Assembly (NCBI GenBank): GCA_037954325.1
Contig: JBBMNZ010000043.1
Span: forward strand, 124,001-188,000
Length of the DNA stretch: 64,000 bases
Origin: Fistularia commersonii
Lineage: Eukaryota; Chordata; Actinopteri; Syngnathiformes; Fistulariidae
Reading direction: 5' to 3'
Below, piece by piece: positions 52,104 through 62,583 of this stretch; the stretch's first letter is position 1; every line of letters starts with the position of its first letter. The notes under the pieces were generated by a model that was not told the DNA's origin, ran no database searches, and saw only the letters and a list, made by a program, of their open reading frames with translations. The position numbers and the translations under genes were made by a program.

Positions 52104-54985
52104 CATCCTGCAACATTTTGAAAAGATATAGCCATACGGTCAAAAAGTGTTTATCTCACAGAGTTGAAGCGTTTTTGATAAAGATTGTCAATAACTAAAG
52201 ATTCCTTTCTAGCAGCTTGCTGGTGCTGAAATATGTTGAAAAGGGCTTGATTTTGCATAATATAAGTCAAATTCATTGTGATCCTGCAACATTTTGAAAA
52301 GATACAGCCATACGGTCAAAACGTGTTTATCTCACTGAGTTGAAGCTTTTTTGCAACAGAGTGTCAATAACTAAAGATTCCTTTCTAGCAGCTTGCTGGT
52401 GCTGAAATATGTTGAAAAGGGCTTGATTCTGCATAATATAAGTCAAAATCATTGTGATCCTGCAACATTTTGAAAAGATATAGCCATACGGTCAAAAAGT
52501 GTTTATCTCACTGAGTTGAAACTTTTTTGCAACAGAGTGTCAATAACTAAAGATTCCTTTCTAGCAGCTTGCTGGTGCTGAAATATGTTGAAAAGGGCTT
52601 GATTCTGCATAATATAAGTCAAAATCATTGTGATCCTGCAACATTGTGAAAAGATATAGCCATACGGTCAAAAACTGTTGATCTCACTGAGTTGAAGCGT
52701 TTTTGATAAAGAGTGTCAATAACTAAAGATTCCTTTCTAGCAGCTTGCTGGTGCTGAAATATGTTGAAAAGGGCTTGATTCTGCATAATATAAGTCAAAA
52801 TCATTGTGATCCTGCAACATTGTGAAAAGATATAGCCATACGGTCAAAAAGTTTTGATCTCACAGAGTTGAAGCGTTTTTGATAAAGAGTGTCAATAACT
52901 AAAGATTCCTTTTATAGCAGCTTGCTGGTGCTGAAATATGTTGAAAAGGACTTGATTCTGCATAATGTAAGTCAAAATCATTGTGATCCTGCAACATTTT
53001 GAAAAGATATAGCCATATGGTCAAAAAGTGTTTATCTCACTGAGTTGAAGCGTTTTTGATAAAGAGTGTCAATAACTAAATATTCCTTTCTAGCAGCTTG
53101 CTGGTGCTGAAATATGTTGAAAAGGGCTTAATTCTGCATAATATAAGTCAAAATCATTGTGATCCTGCAACATTTTGAAAAGATATAGCCATACGGTCAA
53201 AAAGTGTTTATCTCACTGAGTTGAAACTTTTTTGCAACAGAGTGTCAATAACTAAAGATTCCTTTCTAGCAGCTTGCTGGTGCTGAAATATGTTGAAAAG
53301 GGCTTGATTCTGCATAATATAAGTCAAAACCTATGTGATCCTGCAACATTTTGAAAAGATATAGCCATACGGTCAAAAAGTGTTTATCTCACTGAGTTGA
53401 TGCGTTTTTGATAAAGAGTGTCAATAACTAAAGATTCCATTCTAGCAGCTTGCTGGTGCTGAAATATGTTGAAAAGGGCTTGATTCTGCATAATATAAGT
53501 CAAAATCATTGTGTTCCTGCAACATTTTGAAAAGATATAGCAATATGGTCAAAAACTGTTTTTCTCACTGAGTTGAACCTTTTTTGCAACAGAGTGTCAA
53601 TAACTAAAGATTCCTTTCTAGCAGCTTGCTGGTGCTGAAATATGTTGAAAAGGGCTTGATTCTGCATAATATAAGTCAAAATCATTGTGATCCTGCAACA
53701 TTGTGAAAAGATATAGCCATACGGTCAAAAAGTGTTGATCTCACAGAGTTGAAGCGTTTTTGATAAAGAGTGTCAATAACTAAAGATTCCTTTCTAGCAG
53801 CTTGCTGGTGCTGAAATATGTTGAAAAGGGCTTGATTCTGCATAATATAAGTCAAAATCATTGTGATCCCGCAACAATTTAAAAAGATATAGCCATATGG
53901 TCAAAAAGTTTTTATCTCACTGAGTTGAAGCTTTTTTGAAACAGAGTGTCAATAACTAAAGATTCCTTTCTAGCAGCTTGCTGGTGCTGAAATATGTTGA
54001 AAAGGGCTTGATTCTGCATAATATAAGTCAAAATCATTGTGATCCTGCAACATTTTAAAAAGATATAGCCATATGGTCAAAAAGTGTTTATCTCACTGAG
54101 GTGAAGATTTTTTGATAAAGAGTGTCAATAACTAGAGATTCCTTTCTAGCAGCTTGCTGGTGCTGAAATATGTTGAAAAGGGCTTGATTCTGCATAATAT
54201 AAGTCAAAATCATTGTGATCCTGAAACATTTTAAAAAGATATAGCCATATGATCAAAAAATGTTCATCTCACTGAGTTGAAGCTTTTTTGCAACAGAGTG
54301 TCAATAACTAAAGATTCCTTTCTAGCAGCTTTCTGGCGCTGAAATATGTTGAAAAGGGCTTGATTCTGCATAATATAAGTCAAATTCATTGTGATCCTAC
54401 AACATTTTGAAAAGATATAGCCATACGGTCAAAAAGTGTTTATCTCACTGAGTTGAGTCTTTTTTGCAACAGAGTGTCAATAACTAAAGATTCCTTTCTA
54501 GCAGCTTGCTGGTGCTGAAATATGTTGAAAAGGGCTTGATTCTGCATAATATAAGTCAAAATCATTGTGATCCTGCAACATTTTGAAAAGATATAGCCAT
54601 ACGGTCAAACAGTGTTTATCTCACTGAGTTGAAGCGTTTTTGATAAAGAGTGTCAATAACTAAAGATTCTTTTCTAGCAGCTTGCTGGTGCTGAAATATG
54701 TTGAAAAGGGCTTGATTCTGCATAATATAAGTCAAAATCATTGTGATCCTGCAACATTTTGAAAAGATATAGCCATACGGTCAAAAAGTGTTTATCTCAC
54801 TGAGTTGAAGCGTTTTTGATAAAGATTGTCAATAACTAAAGAATCTTTTCTAGCAGCTTGCTGGTGCTGAAATATGTTGAAAAGGGCTTTATTCTGCATA
54901 ATATAAGTCAAAATCATTGTGATCCTGCAAAATTTTGAAAAGATATAGCCATACGGTCAAAAAGTGTTTATCTCACTGAGTTGAA
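52104..54985. repeat. Right edge of family A
   Basis: The last 16 or so A monomers carry many private changes: GTTTTGATCTC (52851), TTTTATAGCAG with an extra base (52910), AAAAGGACTTG, ATAATGTAAG, CCCGCAACAATTT (53868), GAGGTGAAGATTTTTTG (54098), AACTAGAGATTCC, GATCAAAAAATGTTCATC (54252), GCTTTCTGGCGCTG (54329), CCTACAAC, GAGTTGAGTC and GGTCAAACAG. They remain clearly family A up to the junction and show no drift towards B. 53220-53560 resembles 51640-51990 (AAAACCTATG, GTTGATGCG, GTGTTCC). Nothing other than satellite is present. Confidence 0.85.
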
Positions 54986-55007
54986 GACATGTTGAAGACA
55001 TTGGACC
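54980..55007. other. A/B family junction with 11-bp direct repeat
   Basis: The last A monomer stops after GAGTTGAAG at 54986. The bases ACATGTTGAAGACATTGGACC follow, and family B resumes at TATAACACC (55008). GTTGAAGACAT occurs twice in tandem (54980-54990 and 54991-55001). The A position TATCTCACTGAG (54969) and the equivalent B position TATAACACCAAA (55008) are 39 bp apart, so the monomer phase shifts by 39 bp and part of the monomer is represented twice. GTTGAAG is a conserved piece of both families and may have primed the join, for example by replication slippage or end joining; this is inference. Confidence 0.8.
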
Positions 55008-55745
55008 TATAACACCAAATTTAAGCGTTTTTTATTCGGAGTGGAAAAAAAATAGTAATGAATTTCATCAAGCTGGTTTCTGCTGTTGAAATATGTTGTT
55101 TAGGACATGATTCTGCACAATATATGTCCTATTCAGTGCAATCCCATCAAAATTTCAAAAGATATAGCCATTCGTTCAAAAAGTGCTTATCTCACCGAGT
55201 TGAAGCGTTTTTGATTAGGAGTGGAAATTATTAATGAATTTCATCAAGCTGGTTTCTGCTGTTGAAATATGTTGTTAAGGATATGATTTTGCAAAATATA
55301 TGTAAACTTCAGCGTAATCCCTTCACAGGTTCAAAAGATATAGCCATTCGTTCAAAAAGGGCTTATCTCACTGAGTTGAGACGTTTTTGATTAGGAGTGG
55401 AAAAAACTGAAGAATTTCATCAAGCTGGTTTCTGCTGTTGAAATATATTGTTTAGGACATGATTCTCCAAAATATATGTCAAATTCAGTGTGAGCCCATC
55501 ACAGGTTCAAAAGATATAGCAATTTGCTCAAAACGTGCTTATGAGACCGAATTGAAGCGTTTTTGATTGGGAGTTGAAATATCTAATGGATTTCATCAAG
55601 CTGGTTTTTGCCTTTGGAAATATGTTATTTAGAACATGATTCTGTACAATATATGTCAAATTCAGTGTAATCAAGCTACAAGTTCAAAAGATATAGCCAT
55701 TTGTTCAAAAAGTACTCATCTCACCGAGTTGAAGCGTTTTTGATT
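55008..55745. repeat. Partial B unit left of the 13-monomer repeat
   Basis: Matches 57130-57867 at an offset of 2122 bp (12 monomers) and then 59427-60164, sharing ATGTCCTATTCAGTGC, GAAATTATTAATG, GTTGAGACG, ACTGAAGAATTTC, GAGCCCATC and GCTTATGAGACCG. The offset is one monomer shorter than in the main repeat: the monomer with GGAATCTGC and GATTAAGTAC (57900-57960) is missing between this block and 55750. Confidence 0.83.
55161..55336. repeat. Family B reference monomer
   Basis: Starts at GATATAGCCATTCG, the block shared with family A. It contains TTCGTTCAAAAAGTGC (55171-55186), GTTGAAGCGTTTTTGATTAGG, GGAAATTATTAATGAATTTC (most copies have AATAACTAATG), CAAGCTGGTTTCTGCTGTTG and TGTTGTTAAGGATATG. 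The A counterpart of TTCGTTCAAAAAG is TACGGTCAAAAAG. The short CAGCTTGCTG dyad of family A is absent; the aligned B sequence is AAGCTGGTTT. Confidence 0.88.
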
Positions 55746-55749
55746 CGGA

Positions 55750-58046
55750 GTGGAAAAAACTAATGAATTTCATCAAGCTGTTTTCTGCTGTTGAAATATG
55801 TTGTTTAGGACATGATTCTGCACAAAAAAAATGTCAAATTCAGTGTAATCCAGCAACAATATATAAAAAAAAATAGCCATTCATGCAAAAACTGCTTATC
55901 TCACTGAGTTGAAATGTTTATGATTAGGAGTGGAAATAACTAATGAATATCATCAAGTTGGTGTCTACTTGTAAATATGTTGTTTAGGACATGATTCTGA
56001 ACAATATATGTCAAATTCAGTGTAATCCCATCACAGGCTCAAAAGATATAGCCATTCGTTCAAAATGTGTTTATCTCACCGAGTTGAAGCGTTTTTGATG
56101 AAGAGAGGAAATAACTAATTAATTTCAACAAACCTGTTTCTACTGTTGATAGATGTTGTATTGGACATGATTCTGTACAATATATGTCAAATTCAGTGTA
56201 ATCCAGCGACAAGATCAAAAAATAGAGCCTTTCGTTCAAAAAGTGCTTATCTCACCGAGTTGAAGCATTTTTGATTAAGAGTGGAAATGACTAATGAATT
56301 TCTTCAAGTTGGTTTCGACTGTTGAAATTTATTGTTTAGAACATGATTCTGCACAATATATGTCAAATTCAGTGTAATCCAGCTACAACTTCAAAAGATA
56401 TAGCCATTCGTGCAAAAAGTGCTTATCTCACCGAGTTGAAGCGTTTTTGAGTTGGAGTGGAAATAACTAATGAATTTCAATATGCTGGTTTTTGTTGTTG
56501 ATATATGTTGTTTAGGACATGATTCTGCACAATATATGTCAAATTCAGTGTAATCCAGCCATAAGTTCAAAAGATATAGCCACAAGGTCAAAAAGTGCTT
56601 ATCTCACTGAGTTCAAGCGTTTTTAATTTTGAGTGGAAATATCTAATGACTTTTATCAAGCTGGTTTCTGCTGTTGAGATATGTTTTTTAGGACATGATT
56701 CTGCACAATATATGTCAAATTCAGTGTAATCACATCACAGGTTCAAAAGATATAGCCATTCGTTCAAAAAGTGCTTATAACACCAAGTTGAAGCGTTTTT
56801 GATTCGGAGTGGAAAAAAAACTAATGAATTTCATCAAGCTGGTTTCTGCTGTTGAAATATGTTGTTTAGGACATGATTCTGCACAATATATGTCCTATTC
56901 AGTGCAATCCCATCAAAATTTAAAAAGATATAGCCATTCGTTCAAAAAGTGCTTATCTCACTGAGTTGAAGCGTTTTTGATTTTGAGTTTGAAATATCTT
57001 ATGAATTTTATCAAGCTGGTTTCTGTTGTTGAGATATGTTTTTTAGGACATGATTCTGCACAATATATGTCAAATTCAGTGTAATAAAAACACAGGTTCA
57101 AAAGATATAGCCATTCGTTCAAAAAGTGCTTATAACACCAAGTTGAAGCGTTTTTGATTCGGAGTGGAAAAAAAAACTAATGAATTTCATCAAGCTGGTT
57201 TCTGCTGTTGAAATATGTTGTTTAGGACATGATTCTGCACAATATATGTCCTATTCAGTGCAATCCCATCAAAATTTCAAAAGATATAGCCATTCGTTCA
57301 AAAAGTACTTATCTCACCGAATTGAAGCGTTTTCGATGAGGAGAGGAAATTATTAATGAATTTCATCAAGCTGGTTTCTGCTGTTGAAATATGTTGTTTA
57401 GGATATGATTTTGCCAAATATATGTCAACATCAGTGTAATCCCTTCACAGGTTCAAAAGATATAGCCATTCGTTCAAAAAGGGCTTATCTCACTGAGTTG
57501 AGACGTTTTTGATTAGGAGTGGAAAAAACTGAAGAATTTCATCAAGCTGGTTTCTGCTGTTGAAATATATTGTTTAGGACATGATTCTGCACAATATATG
57601 TCAAATTCAGTGTGAGCCCATCACAGGTTCAAAAGATATAGCAATTTGTTCAAAACGTGCTTATGAGACCGAATTGAAGCGTTTTTGATTGTGAGTAGAA
57701 ATATCTAATTGATTTCATCAAGCTGGTTTTTGCCGTTTGAAATATGTTATTTAGAACATGATTCTGTACAATATATGTCAAATTCAGTGTAATCAAGCTA
57801 CAAGTTCAAAAGATATAGCCATTTGTTCAAAAAGTACTCATCTCACCGAGTTGAAGCGTTTTTGATTAGGATTGGAAATAACTAATGAATTTCATCAAGC
57901 TGGAATCTGCTGTTGAAATATGTTGTATAGGACATGATTAAGTACAAAAGATTTCAAATTCAGTATAACAAAGCTACGAGTTGAAAAGATATAGCCTTTC
58001 GTTCAAAAACTGCTTATCTCACCGAGTTGAAGCATTTTTATTTGGA
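55750..58046. repeat. 13-monomer B repeat, first unit
   Basis: Sequence from about 55750 to 58033 recurs at 58047-60330 at an offset of 2297 bp (13 monomers averaging 176.7 bp). Shared markers are the poly-A monomer (55821/58118), CTAATTAATTTCAACAAACC, GATCAAAAAATAGAGCC, TGAATTTCAATATGCTGG, GCCACAAGGTC, ATGTCCTATTCAGTGC (56889/59186) and GATTAGGATTGG (57864/60161). A chance minus-strand frame of 66 codons (56391-56591) recurs at 58688-58888 for this reason. Confidence 0.9.
55820..55873. repeat. B subtype with two poly-A tracts
   Basis: CACAATATATGTC is replaced by CAC followed by a run of A and then TGTC, and GTTCAAAAGATATAGCC is replaced by ATATAT, a second A-run and TAGCC. Both changes occur in one copy, so they mark a distinct lineage. 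Run lengths differ between copies. Confidence 0.8.
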
Positions 58047-60330
58047 GTGGAAAAAACTAATGAATTTCATCAAGCTGGTTTCTGCTGTTGAAATATGTTG
58101 TTTAGGACATGATTCTGCACAAAAAAAAATGTCAAATTCAGTGTAATCCAGCGACAATATATAAAAAAAATAGCCATTCATACAAAAACTGCTTATCTCA
58201 CTGAGTTGAAGCGTTTTTGATTAGGAGTGGAAATAACTTATGAATTTCATCAAGTTGGTGTCTACTTTTAAATATGTTGTTTAGGACATGATTCTGAACA
58301 ATATATGTCAAATTCAGTGTAATCCCATCACAGGTTCAAAAGATATAGCCATTCGTTCAAAATGTGTTTATCTCACCGAGTTGAAGCGTTTTTGATGAAG
58401 AGAGGAAATAACTAATTAATTTCAACAAACCTGTTTCTACTGTTGATAGATGTTGTATTGGACATGATTTTGTACAATATATGTCAAATTCAGTGTAATC
58501 CAGCGACAAGATCAAAAAATAGAGCCTTTCGTTCAAAAAGTGCTTATCTCACCGAGTTGAAGCATTTTTGATTAAGAGTGGAAATGACTAATGAATTTCT
58601 TCAAGTTGGTTTCGACTGTTGAAATTTATTGTTTAGAACATGATTCTGCACAATATATGTCAAATTCAGTGTAATCCAGCTACAGATTCAAAAGATATAG
58701 CCATTCTTGCAAAAAGTGCTTATCTCACCGAGTTGAAGCGTTTTTGAGTTGGAGTGGAAATAACTAATGAATTTCAATATGCTGGTTTTTGTTGTTGATA
58801 TATGTTGTTTAGGACATGATTCTGCACAATATATGTCAAATTCAGTGTAATCCAGCCATAAGTTCAAAAGATATAGCCACAAGGTCAAAAAGTGCTTATC
58901 TCACTGAGTTCAAGCGTTTTTAATTTTGAGTGGAAATATCTAATGACTTTTATCAAGCTGGTTTCTGCTGTTGAGATATGTTTTTTAGGACATGATTCTG
59001 CACAATATATGTCAAATTCAGTGTAATCACATCACAGGTTCAAAAGATATAGCCATTCGTTCAAAAAGTGCTTATAACACCAAGTTGAAGCGTTTTTGAT
59101 TCGGAGTGGAAAAAAAACTAATGAATTTCATCAAGCTGGTTTCTGCTGTTGAAATATGTTGTTTAGGACATGATTCTGCACAATATATGTCCTATTCAGT
59201 GCAATCCGATCAAAATTTAAAAAGATATAGCCATTCATTCAAAAAGTGCTTATCTCACTGAGTTGAAGCGTTTTTGATTTTGAGTTTGAAATATCTTATG
59301 AATTTTATCAAGCTGGTTTCTGTTGTTGAGATATGTTTTTTAGGACATGATTCTGCACAATATATGTCAAATTCAGTGTAATAAAATCACAGGTTCAAAA
59401 GATATAACCATTCGTTCAAAAAGTTCTTATAACACCAAGTTGAAGCGTTTTTGATTCGGAGTGGAAAAAAAAACTAATGAATTTCATCAAGCTGGTTTCT
59501 GCTGTTGAAATATGTTGTTTAGGACATGATTCTGCACAATATATGTCCTATTCAGTGCAATCCCATCAAAATTTCAAAAGATATAGCCATTCGTTCAAAA
59601 AGTGCTTATCTCACCGAATTGAAGCGTTTTCGATGAGGAGAGGAAATTATTAATGAATTTCATCAAGCTGGTTTCTGCTGTTGAAATATGTTGTTTAGGA
59701 TATGATTTTGCCAAATATATGTCAACATCAGTGTAATCCCTTCACAGGTTCAAAAGATATAGCCATTCGTTCAAAAAGGGCTTATCTCACTGAGTTGAGA
59801 CGTTTTTGATTAGGAGTGGAAAAAACTGAAGAATTTCATCAAGCTGGTTTCTGCTGTTGAAATATATTGTTTAGGACATGATTCTGCACAATATATGTCA
59901 AATTCAGTGTGAGCCCATCACAGGTTCAAAGGATATAGCAATTTGTTGAAAACGTGCTTATGAGACCGAATTGAAGCGTTTTTGATTGGGAGTAGAAATA
60001 TCTAATTGATTTCATCAAGCTGTTTTTTGCCGTTTGAAATATGTTATTTAGAACATGATTCTGTACAATATATGTCAAATTCAGTGTAATCAAGCTACAA
60101 GTTCAAAAGATATAGCCATTTGTTCAAAAAGTACTCATCTCACCGAGTTGAAGCGTTTTTGATTAGGATTGGAAATAACTAATGAATTTCATCAAGCTGG
60201 AATCTGCTGTTGAAATATGTTGTATAGGACATGATTAAGTACAAAAGATTTCAAATTCAGTATAACAAAGCTACGAGTTGAAAAGATATAGCCTTTCGTT
60301 CAAAAACTGCTTATCTCACCGAGTTGAAGC
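58047..60330. repeat. 13-monomer B repeat, second unit
   Basis: Partner of the first unit and directly adjacent to it, so this is a true tandem higher-order repeat. Small differences include CCCATC against CCGATC (59206) and GATATAGCC against GATATAACC (59402). Its start, GTTGAAGCATTTTTATTTGGAG (58027), shows where the repeat unit was joined. Confidence 0.9.
58119..58170. repeat. B subtype with two poly-A tracts, second copy
   Basis: Counterpart of 55820-55873 one 13-monomer unit later, with slightly different A-run lengths. It arrived by duplication of the whole unit. Confidence 0.8.
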
Positions 60331-61300
60331 GTTTTTGATTAGGAGTGGAAATAACTTATGAATTTCATCAAGTTGGTGTCTACTTGTAAATATGTTGTTT
60401 AGGACATGATTCTGGACAATATATGTCAAATTCAGTGTAATCCCATCACAGGTTCAAAAGATATATCCATTCGTTCAAAATGTGTTTATCTCACCGAGTT
60501 GAAGCGTTTTTGATGAAGAGAGGAAATAACTAATTAATTTCAACAAACCTGTTTCGACTGTTGATAGATGTTGTATTGGACATGATTCTGTACAATATAT
60601 GTCAAATTCAGTGTAATCCAGCTATAAGTTCAAAAGATATATCCATTCGTTCAAAAAGTGCTTATCTCACCGAGTTGAAGCGTTTTTAATAAGGAGTGGA
60701 AATAACTAATGAATTTCATCAAGCTGGTTTCTGCTGTTGAAATATGTTGTTTAGGACATGATTCTGCACAAAAAAAAAAGTCAAATTCAGTGTAATCCAG
60801 CGACAATATATAAAAAAAAAAGCCATTCATACAAAAACTGCTTATCTCACTGAGTTGAAGCGTTTTTGATTAGGAGTGGAAATAACTTATGAATTTCATC
60901 AAGTTGGTGTCTACTTGTAAATATGTTGTTTAGGACATGATTCTGAACAATATATGTCAAATTCAGTGTAATCCCATCACAGGTTCAAAAGATATAGCCA
61001 TTCGTTCAAAATGTGTTTATCTCACCGAGTTGAAGCGTTTTTGATGAAGAGAGGAAATAACTAATTAATTTCACCAAACCTGTTTCGACTGTTGATAGAT
61101 GTTGTATTGGACATGATTCTGTACAATATATGTCAAATTCAGTGTAATCCAGCTATAAGTTCAAAAGATATATCCATTCGTTCAAAAAGTGCTTATCTCA
61201 CCGAGTTGAAGCGTTTTTAATAAGGAGTGGAAATAACTAATGAATTTCATCAAGTTGGTTTCTGCTGTTGAAATATGTTGTTTAGGTCATGATTCTGCAC
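60310..61300. repeat. 3-monomer (531-bp) tandem duplication in B
   Basis: 60310-60769 and 60841-61300 match at an offset of 531 bp, sharing AATAACTTATG, AGTTGGTGTCTACTTG, GATGAAGAGAGG, TAATTTCA..AAACCTG, TGTTGTATTGGACATG and GATATATCCATTCG. The first part (60323 on) also matches 58205 on at an offset of 2118 bp (12 monomers), so this is the third, one-monomer-short turn of the larger repeat with a trimer duplication added. Confidence 0.82.
60769..60822. repeat. B subtype with two poly-A tracts, third copy
   Basis: Same paired A-runs, here with AAGTC in place of ATGTC after the first run and AAGCC in place of ATAGCC after the second. It lies between the two halves of the 531-bp duplication. 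Confidence 0.78.
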
Positions 61301-61553
61301 AGTATATGTCAAATTCAGCGTAATCCCATCACGTGTTCAAAATATATAACCATTAGTTCAAAAAGTGTTTATCTTATACGGTTGAAGCGTTTTTGATTTT
61401 GAGTGGAAAAGACTAATGAATTTCATCAAGCTGGTTTCTGCTGTTGAAATATGTTGTATTGGACATGATTCAGCACAAATTATGTCAAATTCAGTGTAAT
61501 CCAGCGAGAAGATCAAAAGATATAGCCATTTGTTCAAAAACTGCTTATCTCAC
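60780..61553. repeat. 14-monomer-offset B duplicate of 63250-64000
   Basis: The order of monomers here (the one after the poly-A copy, then AGTTGGTGTCTAC, AAACCTG, GATATATCC, ACCATTAG and GCGAGAAG) is repeated at the right end of the window at an offset of 2470 bp, dropping to 2469 after a one-base loss near 63537 (TAATTATTTC). The window ends inside this copy, so more of the duplicate is expected beyond base 64000. Confidence 0.78.
61240..61553. repeat. ~1234-bp spaced B block, copy 1
   Basis: Matches 62474-62788 and 63708-64000 at spacings of about 1235 and 1234 bp (7 monomers). Markers are ACCATTAGTTC (61349/62584/63818), TATCTTATA followed by GGGTTGAAGCG or CGGTTGAAGCG, CACAAATTATGTC and CCAGCGAGAAGATC. 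The third copy is cut by the window end. Confidence 0.8.
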
Positions 61554-61826
61554 TGAGTTGAAGCGTTTTTGATTTTGATTGGAAATGACTAATGAATTTC
61601 ATCAAGCTGGTTTCTGCTGTTGAGATATGTTGTTTAGGACATGATTTTGCACAATATATGTCAGATTCAGTGTAATCCAGCCACAAGTTAAAAAGATATA
61701 GCCTTAAGGTCAAAAAGTGCTATATCTTACCGAGTTAAATCGTTTTTGAGTTGGAGTGGAAATAACTAATGAATTTCATCAAGCTGGTTTCTGCTGTTTA
61801 AATATGTTTTATAGGACATGATTCTG

Positions 61827-61838
61827 CAAAAAAAAAAT
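61827..61838. repeat. B poly-A tract, single
   Basis: The first A-run only (TGCAAAAAAAAAATG), without the second ATATATAAAA change in the following monomer. Either independent or separated from its partner by exchange. Confidence 0.7.
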
Positions 61839-61869
61839 GTAAAATTCAGTGTAATCCAGCAACAAGATC

Positions 61870-62583
61870 AAAAGATATAGCCATTACTTCAAAAAATGTT
61901 TATCTTATCGGGTTGAAGCGTTTTTGATTAGGAATGTAAATAACTAATGAATTTCATGAACCTGTTTTCTGCTGTTGAAATATGTTGTTTAGGACATGAT
62001 TCTACACAAAATATGTCAAATTCAGTGTAATCCAGCTTCAAGATCAAAAGATACATCCTTTCGTTCAAAAAGTGCTTATCTCACCGAGTTGAAGCGTTTT
62101 TGATTCGGAGTGGAAAAAACTAATGAATTTCATCAAGCTGATTTCTGCTGTTGAAATATGTTGTTTAGGACATGATTCTGCACAATATATGTCAAATTCA
62201 GCGTAATCCCATCACATGTTCAAAAGATATAGCCATTACTTCAAAAAATGTTTATCTTATCGGGTTGAAGCGTTTTTGATTAGGAATGTAAATAACTAAT
62301 GAATTTCATGAACTTGTTTTCTGCTGTTGAAATATGTTGTTTAGGACATGATTCTACACAAAATATGTCAAATTCAGTGTAATCCAGCTTCAAGATCAAA
62401 AGATACATCCTTTCGTTCAAAAAGTGCTTATCTCACCGAGTTGAAGCGTTTTTGATTCGGAGATGAAAAAACTAATGAATTTCATCAAGCTGATTTCTGC
62501 TGTTGAAATATGTTGTTTAGGACATGATTCTGCACAATATATGTCAAATTCAGCGTAATCCCATCACATGTTCAAAAGATATA
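61870..62583. repeat. 2-monomer (352-bp) tandem duplication in B
   Basis: 61870-62231 and 62222-62583 match at an offset of 352 bp, sharing CCATTACTTCAAAAAATG (61881/62233), TTATCGGGTTG, GGAATGTAAATAAC, TTCATGAAC, TCTACACAAAATATG and GATACATCCTTTCG (62050/62402). Differences include AACCTG against AACTTG and GAGTGGAAAA against GAGATGAAAA. Confidence 0.86.

Larger units (their letters stand above)
1..54985. repeat. Satellite family A: homogenised 176-bp tandem array
   Basis: Head-to-tail monomers can be phased on the motif TGATCCTGCAAC, which occurs at 1, 177 and 353 (TGATCATGCAAC at 529) and so on to 54920. That gives 312 monomers with a net drift of only +7 bp, plus a 66-bp partial monomer at the right end. 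All copies share one orientation and no other sequence interrupts them. The first monomer is about 35% GC. Copies differ by a limited set of recurring variants, concentrated at monomer positions about 14-40 and 68-100. The stretch from CAGCTTGCTGGTGCTG to ATAATATAAGTC is nearly constant. The array is cut by the left window edge, so its full size is unknown. Centromeric or pericentromeric satellite is the best reading from monomer length, homogeneity and block structure. This is inference; no kinetochore evidence is visible here. No gene is present anywhere in this span. Confidence 0.97.

Noticed and set aside
46132..52106. Minus-strand frames of 61-118 codons (46132-46326, 46752-46994, 48047-48403, 48806-49108, 51921-52106)
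   Set aside because: They translate the reverse strand of family A monomers, with the same peptide words repeated every monomer. Length depends on single-base indels between copies, as expected for non-coding repeat.
1..54985. A single higher-order repeat period for family A
   Set aside because: Offsets of 10, 18, 19, 36, 38, 45, 53, 60 and 64 monomers all occur over limited blocks; none spans the array.
54986..55007. Mobile-element footprint (target-site duplication) at the A/B junction
   Set aside because: The 11-bp direct repeat is tandem with no element between the copies, and half of it is satellite sequence. Slippage or end joining explains it more simply.
56391..58888. Two 66-codon minus-strand frames, 56391-56591 and 58688-58888
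   Set aside because: They are the same family B segment in two copies of the 2,297-bp repeat; there is no evidence of coding.
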